This document shows, in pieces, positions 17,990-27,122 of a DNA stretch of 64,000 bases. Numbering within the stretch: position 1 is the stretch's first letter; every line of letters starts with the position of its first letter. Source of the DNA: Novosphingobium sp. Fuku2-ISO-50. Lineage in GTDB: Bacteria > Pseudomonadota > Alphaproteobacteria > Sphingomonadales > Sphingomonadaceae. The notes under the pieces are model-generated. The model saw only the letters and a program-made list of their open reading frames with translations, searched no databases and was not told where the DNA came from. The stretch is from assembly GCF_001519055.1 (NCBI RefSeq), contig NZ_KQ954291.1:62001-126000 (forward strand), written 5' to 3'. Position numbers and translations under genes: made by a program.

Positions 17990-18451
17990 ATGAGCGCGCT
18001 TTTTTCAATTGATCAACAGGCAGTTCGGATAATCCGCGCGGATTCAAAGGCGCAGATTCTGTCCACGCTCTCGGCTTGTTTTGCCGACGTCTATGGGCTT
18101 GATCCGGCGCATGTTCTTGAACGTATCCTCGAACGCGAAGCGCTGGGCAGCACCGGATTCGGGCGTGGTGTCGCGATACCGCATGCGCGGATCGCCGGGC
18201 TGACGCGGCCGGTCGCGGTGTTCTTGCGATTGGAAAAGCCGGTCGAATTCGATGCCGCCGACGGCATGCCGGTCGATTGCGTGTTTGGCCTGCTTTCGCC
18301 CGATCAGGCAGGTGCGGTTCATCTCCAGGCGCTGGCGGCGATTTCACGCCTGATGCGCGATGACCGCATGCATGGACGGCTGACGACGGCACCCGATGTC
18401 GATTCGCTCTATGCCCTGCTGGTCAATGTGATCGATCGCGATGCGGCCTGA
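17990..18451 (+). CDS. ptsN: PTS IIA-like nitrogen regulatory protein PtsN
   Basis: EIIA-Ntr, the terminal phospho-acceptor of the nitrogen PTS, linking PEP and nitrogen status to potassium transport, stringent response and other targets. The phosphorylation site is His65 in GRGVAIPHARI, preceded by GSTGFG. The 153-aa length fits the family when started at 17990. The frame stays open upstream (an ATG pair at 17936), but a 13-bp tandem duplication and loss of similarity argue against it. No strong SD is seen. Its partner EI-Ntr (ptsP) is encoded at 41.2 kb; NPr is not in the window. Confidence 0.93.
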   Translation: MSALFSIDQQAVRIIRADSKAQILSTLSACFADVYGLDPAHVLERILEREALGSTGFGRGVAIPHARIAGLTRPVAVFLRLEKPVEFDAADGMPVDCVFGLLSPDQAGAVHLQALAAISRLMRDDRMHGRLTTAPDVDSLYALLVNVIDRDAA

Positions 18452-18483
18452 CCGCTTGTCCAATTTCCGGGTCTGATCAAACG

Positions 18484-18819
18484 ATGGAAACGCCCCGTCT
18501 GCCGGCCTCGCTCGAAGTCTCGGGGCTTGTGCGCAGCACCGGCGCGGCAGGCGGCTTTGCCATGGTCCTGCACAAGGGAGAGCCCGACGCGGGAACGATC
18601 CTGGTCGTTGGCGTCGATCGTGACGGGCTTGGCACACTCTATGAACGCCTGCCCGATCCGACCGGCCCGCGGCGGTGGGTCGCAGTTCGTCAGCAGCAAG
18701 CCGACTCGCGCGCCGCATTCGATGACTATCTCGATCGCCGCGCGCAGCAAGACCCGGACGTGTGGATCATCGAACTGACTGTCGCGGATGTTGAACGGTC
18801 CATCCTGAACCCTGGCTGA
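18484..18819 (+). CDS. DUF1491 family protein
   Basis: A 111-aa conserved alphaproteobacterial protein of unknown function. It starts METPRLPASLEVSGLVRST and has the family pattern GGFAMVLHKGEPDAGTILV, followed by RWV and a C-terminal DPDVWIIELT. It is predicted to be a small alpha/beta soluble protein with no catalytic signature. It lies 32 bp behind ptsN on the same strand and is probably co-transcribed. The next ~225 bp up to the SleB-like gene holds no gene I can support. Confidence 0.88.
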   Translation: METPRLPASLEVSGLVRSTGAAGGFAMVLHKGEPDAGTILVVGVDRDGLGTLYERLPDPTGPRRWVAVRQQQADSRAAFDDYLDRRAQQDPDVWIIELTVADVERSILNPG

Positions 18820-19045
18820 CTGGGCCGCGCATGGGTTGACTTGTCGGGGTTCGGCCATAAAGGCCACTCTTCCGCTTTTGCGCAGGCGGCGATGATCGGC
18901 AAAAAGGCCGATCGCGCAGGCACGCAGACGGGGGGCAGACGGCTTGGCCCTCGGCTCGGATCGACCACTGACGGCGTTTTTTGCCGCCGGGTTTGATCCG
19001 CGACCGATCCTTGCTCCGATGTCCACCGCCCAGTTTGGATAAAGA

Positions 19046-19711
19046 GTGAGTTATCAGTTTCGTTTGGCCAGTGCCTTTGGCATTGCCCTGACCCTGACTT
19101 TCGCGGTGCTCGGCACGACCGGTGCAAAGGCCCGCCCTCAGGATCCGCAAATGCGGGTGATCGATGCACAAGATGCATCGCCGGTCATTTCTGACAGCAA
19201 AAGCGTCGCAATGCCTGCCGACATCACGGCACAGCCTTTGCACGACGCCGCCATTGATCCGGCAACGGCCTCGGAAGACGACATTGCCATGTCGCCCGCA
19301 GCCTCGCTTGCCGAACTGGTCGATGCCACCCCTATTCCCGCCAGCCTGTCGCACGACATCGAATGCATGGCCGGCGCAGTCTATTTCGAAGCCAAGGGCG
19401 AAGGCCTGGCCGGCCAGCTGGCCGTCGGACGCGTGATCGTCGCGCGCACCGAATCGGGCCGCTTTCCCGCTTCCTACTGCGGCGTAGTGCTTCAGCACTC
19501 GCAGTTCTCGTTTGTGCACGGCGGCAATCTGCCGGCGATCGACCGGTCGAGCCGCACCTGGCAAAAAGCGGTGCGGATCGCGCTGATCGCGCATCGTGGC
19601 GCCTGGAAAAGCCCGGCCGAAGGCGCGCTGTTCTTCCATGCCAAGCGCGTCGGCCCGGTTGCGGGCAAGACCCGTGTCGCGCAGATCGACAATCACGTTT
19701 TCTATCGCTGA
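19046..19711 (+). CDS. Secreted cell wall hydrolase, SleB/Hydrolase_2 domain
   Basis: A 221-aa exported protein with an N-terminal signal segment (about residues 5-29, FRLASAFGIALTLTFAVLGTTGAKA), a low-complexity acidic linker to about residue 100, and a C-terminal Hydrolase_2 domain beginning at CMAGAVYFEAKGEG (probable catalytic Glu115), continuing VGRVIVART and QHSQFSFV. This domain is a peptidoglycan lytic enzyme, known from the SleB spore-cortex hydrolase and widespread in alphaproteobacteria. The start is a GTG at 19046 with AAAGAG close upstream. A bidirectional terminator follows. Confidence 0.88.
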   Translation: MSYQFRLASAFGIALTLTFAVLGTTGAKARPQDPQMRVIDAQDASPVISDSKSVAMPADITAQPLHDAAIDPATASEDDIAMSPAASLAELVDATPIPASLSHDIECMAGAVYFEAKGEGLAGQLAVGRVIVARTESGRFPASYCGVVLQHSQFSFVHGGNLPAIDRSSRTWQKAVRIALIAHRGAWKSPAEGALFFHAKRVGPVAGKTRVAQIDNHVFYR

Positions 19712-19732
19712 GGCGATCGTACGCCAATCATG

Positions 19733-19774
19733 GCAAAAGGCCGCCGCATCCCCCGGGGTGCGACGGCCTTTTGC
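19733..19774. terminator. Bidirectional terminator between converging genes
   Basis: Inverted repeat GCAAAAGGCCG...CGGCCTTTTGC around a GC-rich loop; both strands end in a T run after the stem. It lies between the stops of the SleB-like gene and the thioesterase gene. Confidence 0.85.
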
Positions 19775-20616
19775 TATGGACGGCGGCTATTGGCGAGGGC
19801 GGAGACGACAACGACACCAAGCGGGCCCGACAGATCGTGAATGGCCGCCTGGCCGACGGCGATGCCGTGGGCAGAGCTGTGGCCGGTCAATTCATAGCCG
19901 ATCCATTCGCCTTGCGGCAGGCGATGGAGGTGGATCGTGAAATCGGTGTTGACGAAATCGATGCCGAATTCGCTGCTGTGCGAGAGCGGGCTGGCGAAAT
20001 CGGCGGTGGTGACCAGCCTCAGGAACGGGCCGGGCGCATGGCCGGCAATGACCTCGATTCCCGATTTCAGCCAGGTCTGGCGTGCAGCAACCGGGGCAAG
20101 GCGCCCGAGCACCGGGGGATTGCCCTCGGCGGCGGCTGCGACGCGAGGCGTCGCGCGCGCAAACCGGTCATGTCCGGGTGGGATCGGGCGCATGTCCCAA
20201 CGCCCGAAATGCGGCATCGGTTCCAGCGTATCGGGATGCGGCGCGGGCCAGGCGGGGCTTTGCCAGACGGGATTGGCAGGTTGGCGCCCGGCTTTGGCAA
20301 TCTGGCACAGCGCCCGGGTCACGACACGGGTCTCGGCCACCAGTCGCGCCTCGACCAGTTGCAGCCGCCCGCTTTCGTGAAGCACTTCCGTCTCGACACG
20401 GAGCGGGGCATCGGGGGGCATGCGCAGCATGTCGATCGACAACCGTACCGGAATCCGGTCATCCGCCAGAAAATCCCGCTCGATGACATGGCCCAGCAGA
20501 GAGGCGGCGGCCGATCCGCTGAGCGTACCCTTTTGCCAATAGCCGCGTGCCGCGCTTGTCGGGATGAATCGATCGCCGTCGCTTGTGTAGAAATGCCCTG
20601 GCCGCGTTTCGATCAT
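19774..20616 (-). CDS. Acyl-CoA thioesterase-like protein (double hotdog)
   Basis: A 280-aa protein starting MIETRPGHFYTSDGDRF, with a pattern like the TesB/4HBT_3 thioesterase superfamily: an N-terminal hotdog with GYWQKGTLSGSAAASLLGHVIE, and a C-terminal hotdog ending in WIGYELTGHSSAHGIAVG..AIHDLSGPLG, where the Gly/Asp-rich end is characteristic. It would hydrolyse acyl-CoA; chain-length preference is unknown. GGGAGA precedes the ATG at 20616. The longer open frame upstream runs into the neighbouring transporter gene and is not part of this protein. Confidence 0.8.
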   Translation of the reverse strand: MIETRPGHFYTSDGDRFIPTSAARGYWQKGTLSGSAAASLLGHVIERDFLADDRIPVRLSIDMLRMPPDAPLRVETEVLHESGRLQLVEARLVAETRVVTRALCQIAKAGRQPANPVWQSPAWPAPHPDTLEPMPHFGRWDMRPIPPGHDRFARATPRVAAAAEGNPPVLGRLAPVAARQTWLKSGIEVIAGHAPGPFLRLVTTADFASPLSHSSEFGIDFVNTDFTIHLHRLPQGEWIGYELTGHSSAHGIAVGQAAIHDLSGPLGVVVVSALANSRRP

Positions 20617-20681
20617 GCCTGCTCTCCCGAAATTTTTTCGGGGACTTAATTGCACGATTAAACCGATGGGAAAAGCCCGCG

Positions 20682-21974
20682 TCAACCGATCCCGGCGACC
20701 CCGGCCCGAACCGGCGCGCGGCATCCCCACAGCGCAAAAAACAGCACATAGAGCTCGCAAACCGCAGTCACCGCAAAGGCCCATTGAATCCCGAAATGGT
20801 CGGCGATCGAGCCCTGGATGAAGACGAGCGCCCCACCGGCGATCGCCATGATCAACAGACCCGATCCTTCCTCGGTCAAAGGCCCGAGATCGCGGATGGC
20901 GAGGCCGAAGATGGTGGGAAACATGATCGAATGAAACAGGCCGATCGCGATCAGCCCGGCCAGCGCGACATGGCCATGGCCAAATGTTGCCACCAGTGCG
21001 CAAACGAGAGCGGCGACGGCAAACAGCGCCAACACGTTTTCAGCGACGAAATGGCGCGTGATCCAGGCCCCGGCAAAGCGCCCGACCATCATCCCGCCCC
21101 ACACGAACATCAGATAGAACGCCGCCTGTTCGTGTGTCACATTGGCGATGCCGGGCTGCGAGGCGAAATTGATGAACAAGTTGCCGACACCGATTTCGGC
21201 CAGGACATAGAGGAAAATCGCCCCGCATCCGGTCACCAGGCCGCGATGACGCCACAACGACAGGCCCTTGCGCGTTTGGGCATCGGCTCGCGCCGTTGCC
21301 GTGCCGAGCGCCGGGAGCGCCGCGCGTGCGATGATCAGTGTCAGGATCGCAAGCAGGACCGCGACGATCAGATAGGGCAGCTCGGTCGCGCGGGCATCGG
21401 CCATGCGCTGCGCATAGCTCAGCGCGGTGCCTTCGGCCGAAGTGCCGCCGGCGGTGCGTCCGAGGATCAGATACTGGCCAAACACGATCGCCAGCACATC
21501 GCCGGTGGTGTTGAAGGCCTGCGCGAGATTGAGCCGCGATTCGGCGGTTTGCGGCGGGCCGATCACCGCAACATAAGGATTGGCCGCGACCTGCAGCAGC
21601 GCAATGCCGCATGACACCGTAAACAGCGCAGCCAGCGTCACGGCATAGGAGGGCAGGCTCGCCGCCAGCACCATGCCCAGCGAGCCGAGCGTCATCACGC
21701 CCAACGCGGTGACCACTGCGCGCTGATAGCCGATCCGCGCGATCAGCCGCGCCGCCGGCAGCGAAGCGACGAGGTAGCCGATGAACCAGGTGCTCTCGAT
21801 CGCGGTCGTTTCGGTATAGCTCAGCGCGAACACGCTGCGCAGATGGGGCAGCAGCGTGTCGTTGATGACCGTGATGAAGCCCCACATGAAGAACAGGCTC
21901 GACAGCAGCGCCATCGTGCGCACCGGCGTGGACACCGGAGACCCAGTTGAACCCGCTTCTGCCGCCGCCATCAT
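20682..21974 (-). CDS. Sugar MFS transporter, FucP/GluP family
   Basis: A 12-helix major facilitator of the fucose/glucose-galactose:proton symporter family. The first helix reads [19 protein letters not shown], the signature of FucP/GluP proteins, and [30 protein letters not shown] is the equally typical helix-4/5 block. The exact sugar is unknown. I took the ATG at 21974, with GGGGAG upstream; a TTG at 22028 would add 18 residues. It lies between purH and the thioesterase, all leftward. The spacer to purH carries an 18-bp triplicated repeat. Confidence 0.9.
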   Translation of the reverse strand: MMAAAEAGSTGSPVSTPVRTMALLSSLFFMWGFITVINDTLLPHLRSVFALSYTETTAIESTWFIGYLVASLPAARLIARIGYQRAVVTALGVMTLGSLGMVLAASLPSYAVTLAALFTVSCGIALLQVAANPYVAVIGPPQTAESRLNLAQAFNTTGDVLAIVFGQYLILGRTAGGTSAEGTALSYAQRMADARATELPYLIVAVLLAILTLIIARAALPALGTATARADAQTRKGLSLWRHRGLVTGCGAIFLYVLAEIGVGNLFINFASQPGIANVTHEQAAFYLMFVWGGMMVGRFAGAWITRHFVAENVLALFAVAALVCALVATFGHGHVALAGLIAIGLFHSIMFPTIFGLAIRDLGPLTEEGSGLLIMAIAGGALVFIQGSIADHFGIQWAFAVTAVCELYVLFFALWGCRAPVRAGVAGIG

Positions 21975-22031
21975 GCTCTCCCACTCCCCGCTTGTGTCTT
22001 GGGTAGGATCGCTTGCGGCGGCGGTCAACGT

Positions 22032-22085
22032 ATCGTGCCAGTGGTGGGCATCGTGCCAGTGGTGGGCATCGTATCAGTGGCGGAA
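22032..22085. repeat. 18-bp triplicate repeat overlapping the purH stop
   Basis: Unit ATCGTGCCAGTGGTGGGC at 22032-22049 and 22050-22067 (identical), then a diverged third copy at 22068-22085 that covers the last codons and stop of purH. It looks like two duplications of the purH 3' end, the second 18-bp array at a gene end in this window. Confidence 0.9.
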
Positions 22086-23669
22086 ATGGCGCATCCCGGT
22101 AAAGACCATGGCCAGGCCCGCTTCGTCGGCGGCCTTGATCACGTCTTCGTCGCGGATCGATCCGCCCGGCTGAATGACGCACGTCGCGCCCGCTTGTGCT
22201 GCGGCGAGCAGACCGTCGGCAAAGGGGAAGAACGCGTCCGAGGCGACGGCGGAGCCGACTGTGCGCGGCTGATCCCAGCCATGGGTTTCGGCGGCCTCTT
22301 GTGCCTTGGCGGCGGCAATGCGCGACGAATCGCGGCGGTTCATCTGACCCGCGCCGATCCCGGCGGTCACGCCGTCGCGGGCGTAGACGATGGCATTCGA
22401 CTTGACATGTTTGGCCACGGTCCAGGCAAACAGCGCATCGGCCAGTTCGCGCTGCGTCGGCGCGCGCTTGGTCACGACTTTGAGATCGGCGGGGTCGACA
22501 TGCCCATTGTCGCGATCCTGCACCAGCAGACCGCCGGCAATCGGCACGGTGATCTGCCCGGCGCGCGCCGCTTGCGGCAGGCCCGGCACGATCAGCAGGC
22601 GCAAGGCCTTCTTGCGGGCGAACACTTCGCGCGCGGCCTCGTCCGCGCCGGGCGCAACGACGACTTCGGTGAAAATCGCGCCGATCGCTTCGGCCGTCGG
22701 GCCGTCGAGCGGAACATTGGTCGCAACGATGCCGCCAAAGGCCGAAACGGAATCGCAGGCAAGCGCGGCCTGCCAGGCTTCGAGCAAAGTCGGCGCCGTC
22801 GCCACACCGCAGGGATTGGCATGCTTGACGATCACCACGGTCGGCGCGGCATCGGCAAATTCGGCAATCAGCTCGAGCGCGGCATTGGCATCGTTGTAAT
22901 TGTTGTAGGACAGTTCCTTGCCCTGGATCTGCTCGGCCTGGGGCAGCCCGATGACGTCCGTCGTGCGCGGGACATAGAGCGCGGCGGCCTGATGCGGATT
23001 TTCGCCATAGCGCAGCGTGGTCACGAGGCGGTGCGATCCGGTCAGCGTTTCGGGGAAATGCTGACCCTGATCGACGCGCGCAAACCAGGCGGCGATCGCC
23101 GAGTCATAGGCCGCCGTGGCGGCATAGGCCTTGGCGGCAAGGCGCCGACGAAAGGGCAGGGTGGTCGCGCCATCGGTCGCTTCGAGCTCGGCAATCAGCC
23201 CGGCATAGTCGGCGGGATCGGTGACAATCGCCACGAATTCGTGATTTTTTGCCGCCGAACGAACCATCGAGGGGCCGCCGATGTCGATATTTTCGATCAC
23301 GTCGTCGCGCGGCGCACCGCGTGCCACGGTCGCTTCGAACGGATAGAGATTGACGACGACGAGGTCGATCGCGCCGATCGCGTGCTCGGCCATGGCGGCG
23401 GCATGTTCGGCATTGTCACGCACCGCCAAAAGGCCGCCGTGCACTTTGGGGTGTAGCGTCTTGACCCGTCCGTCCATCATCTCGGGAAACCCGGTCAGTT
23501 CGGAAATGTCGCGCACGGCAAGGCCTGCTTCGCGCAGTGTCTTGGCCGTGCCCCCGGTCGAAACGAGTTCGACCCCGCGTGCTGCCAGTGCCTGGCCCAG
23601 TTCGACCAAACCGCTCTTGTCGGACACCGAAAGCAGTGCCCGCCCGATCGTTACATCGCTCAAGTTCAA
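22074..23669 (-). CDS. purH: Bifunctional AICAR transformylase/IMP cyclohydrolase
   Basis: Catalyses the last two steps of IMP synthesis. The N-terminal IMP cyclohydrolase (MGS-like) domain begins with [19 protein letters not shown] and includes STGGTAKTL and [13 protein letters not shown]. The C-terminal AICAR formyltransferase domain contains KHANPCGVA and, near the end, [12 protein letters not shown]. At 531 aa it is full length. It lies 7 bp downstream of the heparinase-like gene on the minus strand, so rpe, the heparinase-like gene and purH probably form an operon. Confidence 0.97.
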   Translation of the reverse strand: MNLSDVTIGRALLSVSDKSGLVELGQALAARGVELVSTGGTAKTLREAGLAVRDISELTGFPEMMDGRVKTLHPKVHGGLLAVRDNAEHAAAMAEHAIGAIDLVVVNLYPFEATVARGAPRDDVIENIDIGGPSMVRSAAKNHEFVAIVTDPADYAGLIAELEATDGATTLPFRRRLAAKAYAATAAYDSAIAAWFARVDQGQHFPETLTGSHRLVTTLRYGENPHQAAALYVPRTTDVIGLPQAEQIQGKELSYNNYNDANAALELIAEFADAAPTVVIVKHANPCGVATAPTLLEAWQAALACDSVSAFGGIVATNVPLDGPTAEAIGAIFTEVVVAPGADEAAREVFARKKALRLLIVPGLPQAARAGQITVPIAGGLLVQDRDNGHVDPADLKVVTKRAPTQRELADALFAWTVAKHVKSNAIVYARDGVTAGIGAGQMNRRDSSRIAAAKAQEAAETHGWDQPRTVGSAVASDAFFPFADGLLAAAQAGATCVIQPGGSIRDEDVIKAADEAGLAMVFTGMRHFRH

Positions 23670-23676
23670 TTCCCGT

Positions 23677-25506
23677 TTAGCGCATCTTCTTCAGCAGCCA
23701 GGAGAACGTCTCCCCACTGCGCGAAACTTTGGCGGTGATCACCAGCTGGCGCGTCCCGATCGGGCGGCCCTGGCCATCGGCCCACAGACTTTCCTCGACC
23801 GTGACCAGGTCGCGGCCCGACCGGAATTGCCAAAGGCTGCCATCGGGCAGCGCCAGCGTGACACCCATGCCGTCGCGGCCCTTCGCCAGCTCGATATGCG
23901 GGCCGAGATGGAATCGCAAGATCACTGCGATCGTGCCGCGCTTGCCTTTGCGCCCGGTCGGCACGAGGCTGTCTTCGCCGCGCAGTTCGGTCCCGTCATC
24001 GCGCAGGATCAGGATGCGGCGATGAGTCAGGCCATAGCGCGAGACATAGCCGTTATGGCTGGCTTCCAGCCGGGTGGCGCCGGTTCCGGGGGCATCGCCG
24101 CTCAAGGTGCGGCGGTCGATGTCGACTTCGGACACGCCCGTGCCAAGCTTGCCGTTGATCAGCACGGCGGTCGAATTGAGATCGTCGATGGTCAGCGTCG
24201 AATGCGCCGCCGTCGCCCGCAGACCTTGCGCCAGGCGCAGCGGGATCAGGCCTCCGGCGCAGGCGCCGCCGCCGCAATTGACGATGATCCGTTCGGGACC
24301 ATGGCTGAATTCGAACGCCAGCGTCGAAGCGCAGCCGTCGCGGGCATGGCGCGCGACCGGCGGCGGGGCCGAATCGAACAGAAGGATGGACCGCTGCGCC
24401 GCGACTCGCTGGTATCCCCACTGTCGCGCATCGCGAAGCGGCCGGGTGCGCACACCGCTGGCCTTGATCAGGCTCTGAATCCGCGAGGCGGGCAGGGCAG
24501 GCGCGCCCTGCCAGGCCGACAGCGCGCCGTCGCCATGCAGCACCGCCAGCAGCGGCGGCACGAGAACGCCCAGAATCGTGTCGATCTGCGACGGCGGCTC
24601 GGTGCGTACCGCGCTGTAGCAGGCCTTGAGCCGGACCAGCAGTTCGATGGCCTCGATCTGGCAAAGCGGGCTGCGCGAGAGCACGCCACCGTCATCGCCG
24701 ACCAGATCGCCCAGTGCATGGACCAGTCCCGCCTCGCCATAGAGCCGGCGCGCACGACCATCGGCGAGCAGCAGCCCGGCGGCGGTGATCGCGGTCCAGC
24801 CGGCGACTTCGGACAATTTGTCCTCGGCGCGGCCGACATTGCGGTCGAGCCAGGAGGCGGTGGTGTCAAAGGCGTGCAGCGCGCGGCTGCGAAACTTGCG
24901 GTCTTGCCCCGACAGGATCAGCGGCGCGTGGATCAGCCAGCCGAGCAGGCGATGCGCGACATTGCCGACATCCCATGCGGGCGTTGCATCGGGGCGTGGA
25001 TTGGCTGTCAGCCAGCGACCGAGAATGCGTTCGGCCACCCCGGTGCATTGTACGCGCGCGGCGCAAGCCTCAAGATCGGGCAGCCAGCTGAACCCGTGCA
25101 CCAGCCGTTCCAGCGGAGGGGCAAGGCGCGGACCGGTAAATTCGATGTCGGCGATCGGCGCCTTGAGCCCGTGGAGCAGAAAATGCCCGGCGCGGACCGC
25201 CGTCCCCTTCGCTGCATCGCCGGGCAGCGGATTGGCGACCGTCGCGGTCAGGCGCGGCGCAGCGCGCTTGCCAAACGGATTGAGCGCGCGCGGCCCCAGC
25301 CCAAAGCGATAGGCAAGACGGACGAGGCGTTCGCCGGTGCTGACTTGCGGCGGCGAAAAATCGGCCAGTGCGAGCGCCCGCCCCGGCTCGATCACGCCCG
25401 GTTCGTTCAACTGGCCCGGCTCGCTCATGCGGGCCTCGATCGCGGCGAACGTCAATTCGGACTGTTGCGCCTGATATTCGGCATCGGGGCCCAAAGGGAT
25501 TGCCAT
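23677..25506 (-). CDS. Heparinase II/III family protein
   Basis: Polysaccharide-lyase-like protein of the heparinase II/III family, recurrent in sphingomonads next to purH. The N-terminal ~300 residues are the alpha-helical toroid ([25 protein letters not shown]), and the C-terminal half is the beta-sandwich domain ([49 protein letters not shown]). No signal peptide is obvious, so the substrate may be an intracellular or capsule-related glycan. Start: I took the ATG at 25506 because AGGGA lies 5 bases upstream; an ATG at 25599 in the same frame, 5 bp from the rpe stop, is the alternative (640 versus 609 aa). Confidence 0.87.
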   Translation of the reverse strand: MAIPLGPDAEYQAQQSELTFAAIEARMSEPGQLNEPGVIEPGRALALADFSPPQVSTGERLVRLAYRFGLGPRALNPFGKRAAPRLTATVANPLPGDAAKGTAVRAGHFLLHGLKAPIADIEFTGPRLAPPLERLVHGFSWLPDLEACAARVQCTGVAERILGRWLTANPRPDATPAWDVGNVAHRLLGWLIHAPLILSGQDRKFRSRALHAFDTTASWLDRNVGRAEDKLSEVAGWTAITAAGLLLADGRARRLYGEAGLVHALGDLVGDDGGVLSRSPLCQIEAIELLVRLKACYSAVRTEPPSQIDTILGVLVPPLLAVLHGDGALSAWQGAPALPASRIQSLIKASGVRTRPLRDARQWGYQRVAAQRSILLFDSAPPPVARHARDGCASTLAFEFSHGPERIIVNCGGGACAGGLIPLRLAQGLRATAAHSTLTIDDLNSTAVLINGKLGTGVSEVDIDRRTLSGDAPGTGATRLEASHNGYVSRYGLTHRRILILRDDGTELRGEDSLVPTGRKGKRGTIAVILRFHLGPHIELAKGRDGMGVTLALPDGSLWQFRSGRDLVTVEESLWADGQGRPIGTRQLVITAKVSRSGETFSWLLKKMR

Positions 25507-25604
25507 ACGTGTCCCTGCATCGTCGCCAGCCACATCGCCGTGAGCCGCATCGAAACCGGCGGCAGCGCGGTGGGCGATGGTATGGCCGGGACGATGCATG
25601 AGGG

Positions 25605-26267
25605 TCAACCGGTTCCCTTCAGGGCGGCAATGTTCGCCGCGTAATGCGCCGGACCACCGCGGAATGTGGCCGTTCCCGCAACCAGCACGTCGGCGCCTGC
25701 GGAAACGCACGAGGCGGCGGTGGACAAGTCGACCCCGCCGTCGACTTCGAGATGGATTTGCCGACCGGACTTGTCGATCATCCGGCGGATCGCCTCGATC
25801 TTGCGCAGTTGGCTGGAAATGAAGCTCTGGCCGCCGAAGCCTGGGTTTACGCTCATCACCAGAACGAGATCGACGTCATCGATCAGGTAATCGAGCATTT
25901 TGGCGGGCGTCGCCGGGTTGAGCGAAACACCGGCTTTCTTGCCCAGCGCCTTGATCGCCTGCACCGTGCGGTGAACGTGCGGGCCGGCCTCGGGATGGAC
26001 GGTAATGATGTCGGCGCCGGCCTGGGCAAAAGCCTCAAGAAACGAATCCACCGGCGAAATCATCAGATGCACATCGAACGGCTTGGTCGTGTGCGGGCGC
26101 AGCGCCTTGACCACGCCGGGCCCGATCGTGATGTTCGGCACGAAATGGCCATCCATCACATCGACATGGATCCAGTCGGCACCGGCTGCGTCGATCGCTC
26201 GCACTTCTTCGCCCAATCGCGCAAAGTCAGCCGACAGGATCGATGGCGAAATCAACGGAACAGTCAT
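25605..26267 (-). CDS. rpe: Ribulose-phosphate 3-epimerase
   Basis: Interconverts ribulose-5-P and xylulose-5-P in the pentose phosphate pathway. The TIM-barrel motifs [32 protein letters not shown] and [13 protein letters not shown] are present with the metal-binding His and Asp residues in place. Starting at MTVPLISPS (26267) gives 220 aa, the normal length; an in-frame start at 26285 adds six residues. It is the likely first gene of the rpe-heparinase-purH transcription unit. Confidence 0.97.
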   Translation of the reverse strand: MTVPLISPSILSADFARLGEEVRAIDAAGADWIHVDVMDGHFVPNITIGPGVVKALRPHTTKPFDVHLMISPVDSFLEAFAQAGADIITVHPEAGPHVHRTVQAIKALGKKAGVSLNPATPAKMLDYLIDDVDLVLVMSVNPGFGGQSFISSQLRKIEAIRRMIDKSGRQIHLEVDGGVDLSTAASCVSAGADVLVAGTATFRGGPAHYAANIAALKGTG

Positions 26268-26614
26268 TGCGGCAACCCGGTCCATGCATAGCGCCAGATC
26301 GGCAGTGCCGGCGCGGTCTTGTCATCCCGGCCCTTGCGCGATAAAGCGCCGCGCCGGTCTGCCCCTTATGCCGATACCCACGGGGTCTTGCCGCTACAAG
26401 CGGCTTTGTGCGCGTTTTCCACACGCTCTGTCGCGAATTGCGCCATTTCCGATGGTTTGACGGGAATCGATTCGGTCGTTTTCATCGTCGGCGCATGCCG
26501 ATGGCGGTGCATTTGTCCCGGTCGTGCGACAATTTGACGCCGTGACGGCATCTTGCACACGGCGTCCGATTGTCGCATGTCGGCGCCATCTTCCTCCTTG
26601 GGTCAGGGATTGTC
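26268..26614. other. Gene-poor spacer between divergent rpe and the DUF2141 gene
   Basis: About 347 bp separate the divergent rpe and DUF2141 starts, presumably with both promoters. I see no RNA gene or strong hairpin. A single short leftward ORF at 26366-26485 is listed separately with low confidence. Confidence 0.6.
26366..26485 (-). CDS. Possible 39-aa small protein
   Basis: MKTTESIPVKPSEMAQFATE... is a short open frame whose composition (Lys, Glu, Thr, Asn) is unlike the Arg/Ala/Pro-rich translations of non-coding frames here. It would form one amphipathic helix and end in KTPWVSA. No Shine-Dalgarno is visible and codon use is only moderately GC-rich at third positions, so it may be spurious. 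Confidence 0.25.
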   Translation of the reverse strand: MKTTESIPVKPSEMAQFATERVENAHKAACSGKTPWVSA

Positions 26615-27115
26615 ATGCGCTCCACTGTCCGGTTTATCCGCCGCGCCCTGCCGAAAATGTCCTGTGTGGCAGTCCTTGCCGGATGTCTGGCGGCAACGCC
26701 GGCGCTTGCCGCACCGCCTTGCCTGGGGCCGCCGAGCAATACCTGGATTCATGTCACCGTCGATGGTGTGCGAAACGCCCAGGGACAGATCGCAACGACG
26801 GTCTACGCCGACATTCCCGAACGCTTTCTGGTGAAAAACGGATCGCTCTATGTCGTGCGTACACCGGCCGTCGCCGGGGCGACCAAGTTCTGCGTGTTTG
26901 TGCCCACAACCGGCGTCTATGCCATCGCGATCTATCACGACGAGGACAATTCCGGGACGATCAATCGCGCCGGGGTCTTGGGGATTCCGACCGAAGGGTT
27001 TGGTTTTTCGAACAACCCGCCGACTTTGGCCAGCCTGCCGGTATTCCGGTCGGTGCGGCTTGCGATCCCGCGCGCCAATCTGGCCACGACGATCCACCTG
27101 AAATATCCGTCCTGA
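26615..27115 (+). CDS. Secreted DUF2141 domain protein
   Basis: A 166-aa exported protein. A Sec signal peptide occupies about residues 1-32 (basic start, then VAVLAGCLAATPALA-AP as likely cleavage). The mature part matches the DUF2141 beta-sandwich pattern: VTVDGVRNAQGQIATTVYA near the start, GVYAIAIYHDEDNSGTINRA in the middle, and EGFGFSNNP near the end. The function is unknown; such proteins are periplasmic or extracellular. AGGGA stands 5 bases before the ATG at 26615. It is followed after 7 bp by the 2-hydroxyacid dehydrogenase, so co-transcription is likely. Confidence 0.86.
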   Translation: MRSTVRFIRRALPKMSCVAVLAGCLAATPALAAPPCLGPPSNTWIHVTVDGVRNAQGQIATTVYADIPERFLVKNGSLYVVRTPAVAGATKFCVFVPTTGVYAIAIYHDEDNSGTINRAGVLGIPTEGFGFSNNPPTLASLPVFRSVRLAIPRANLATTIHLKYPS

Positions 27116-27122
27116 CCGCGCG

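Noticed and set aside
20617..21003. N-terminal extension of the thioesterase into the transporter gene
   Set aside because: The extra residues are an out-of-frame reading of the transporter and lack similarity to the family; an ATG with SD exists at 20616.
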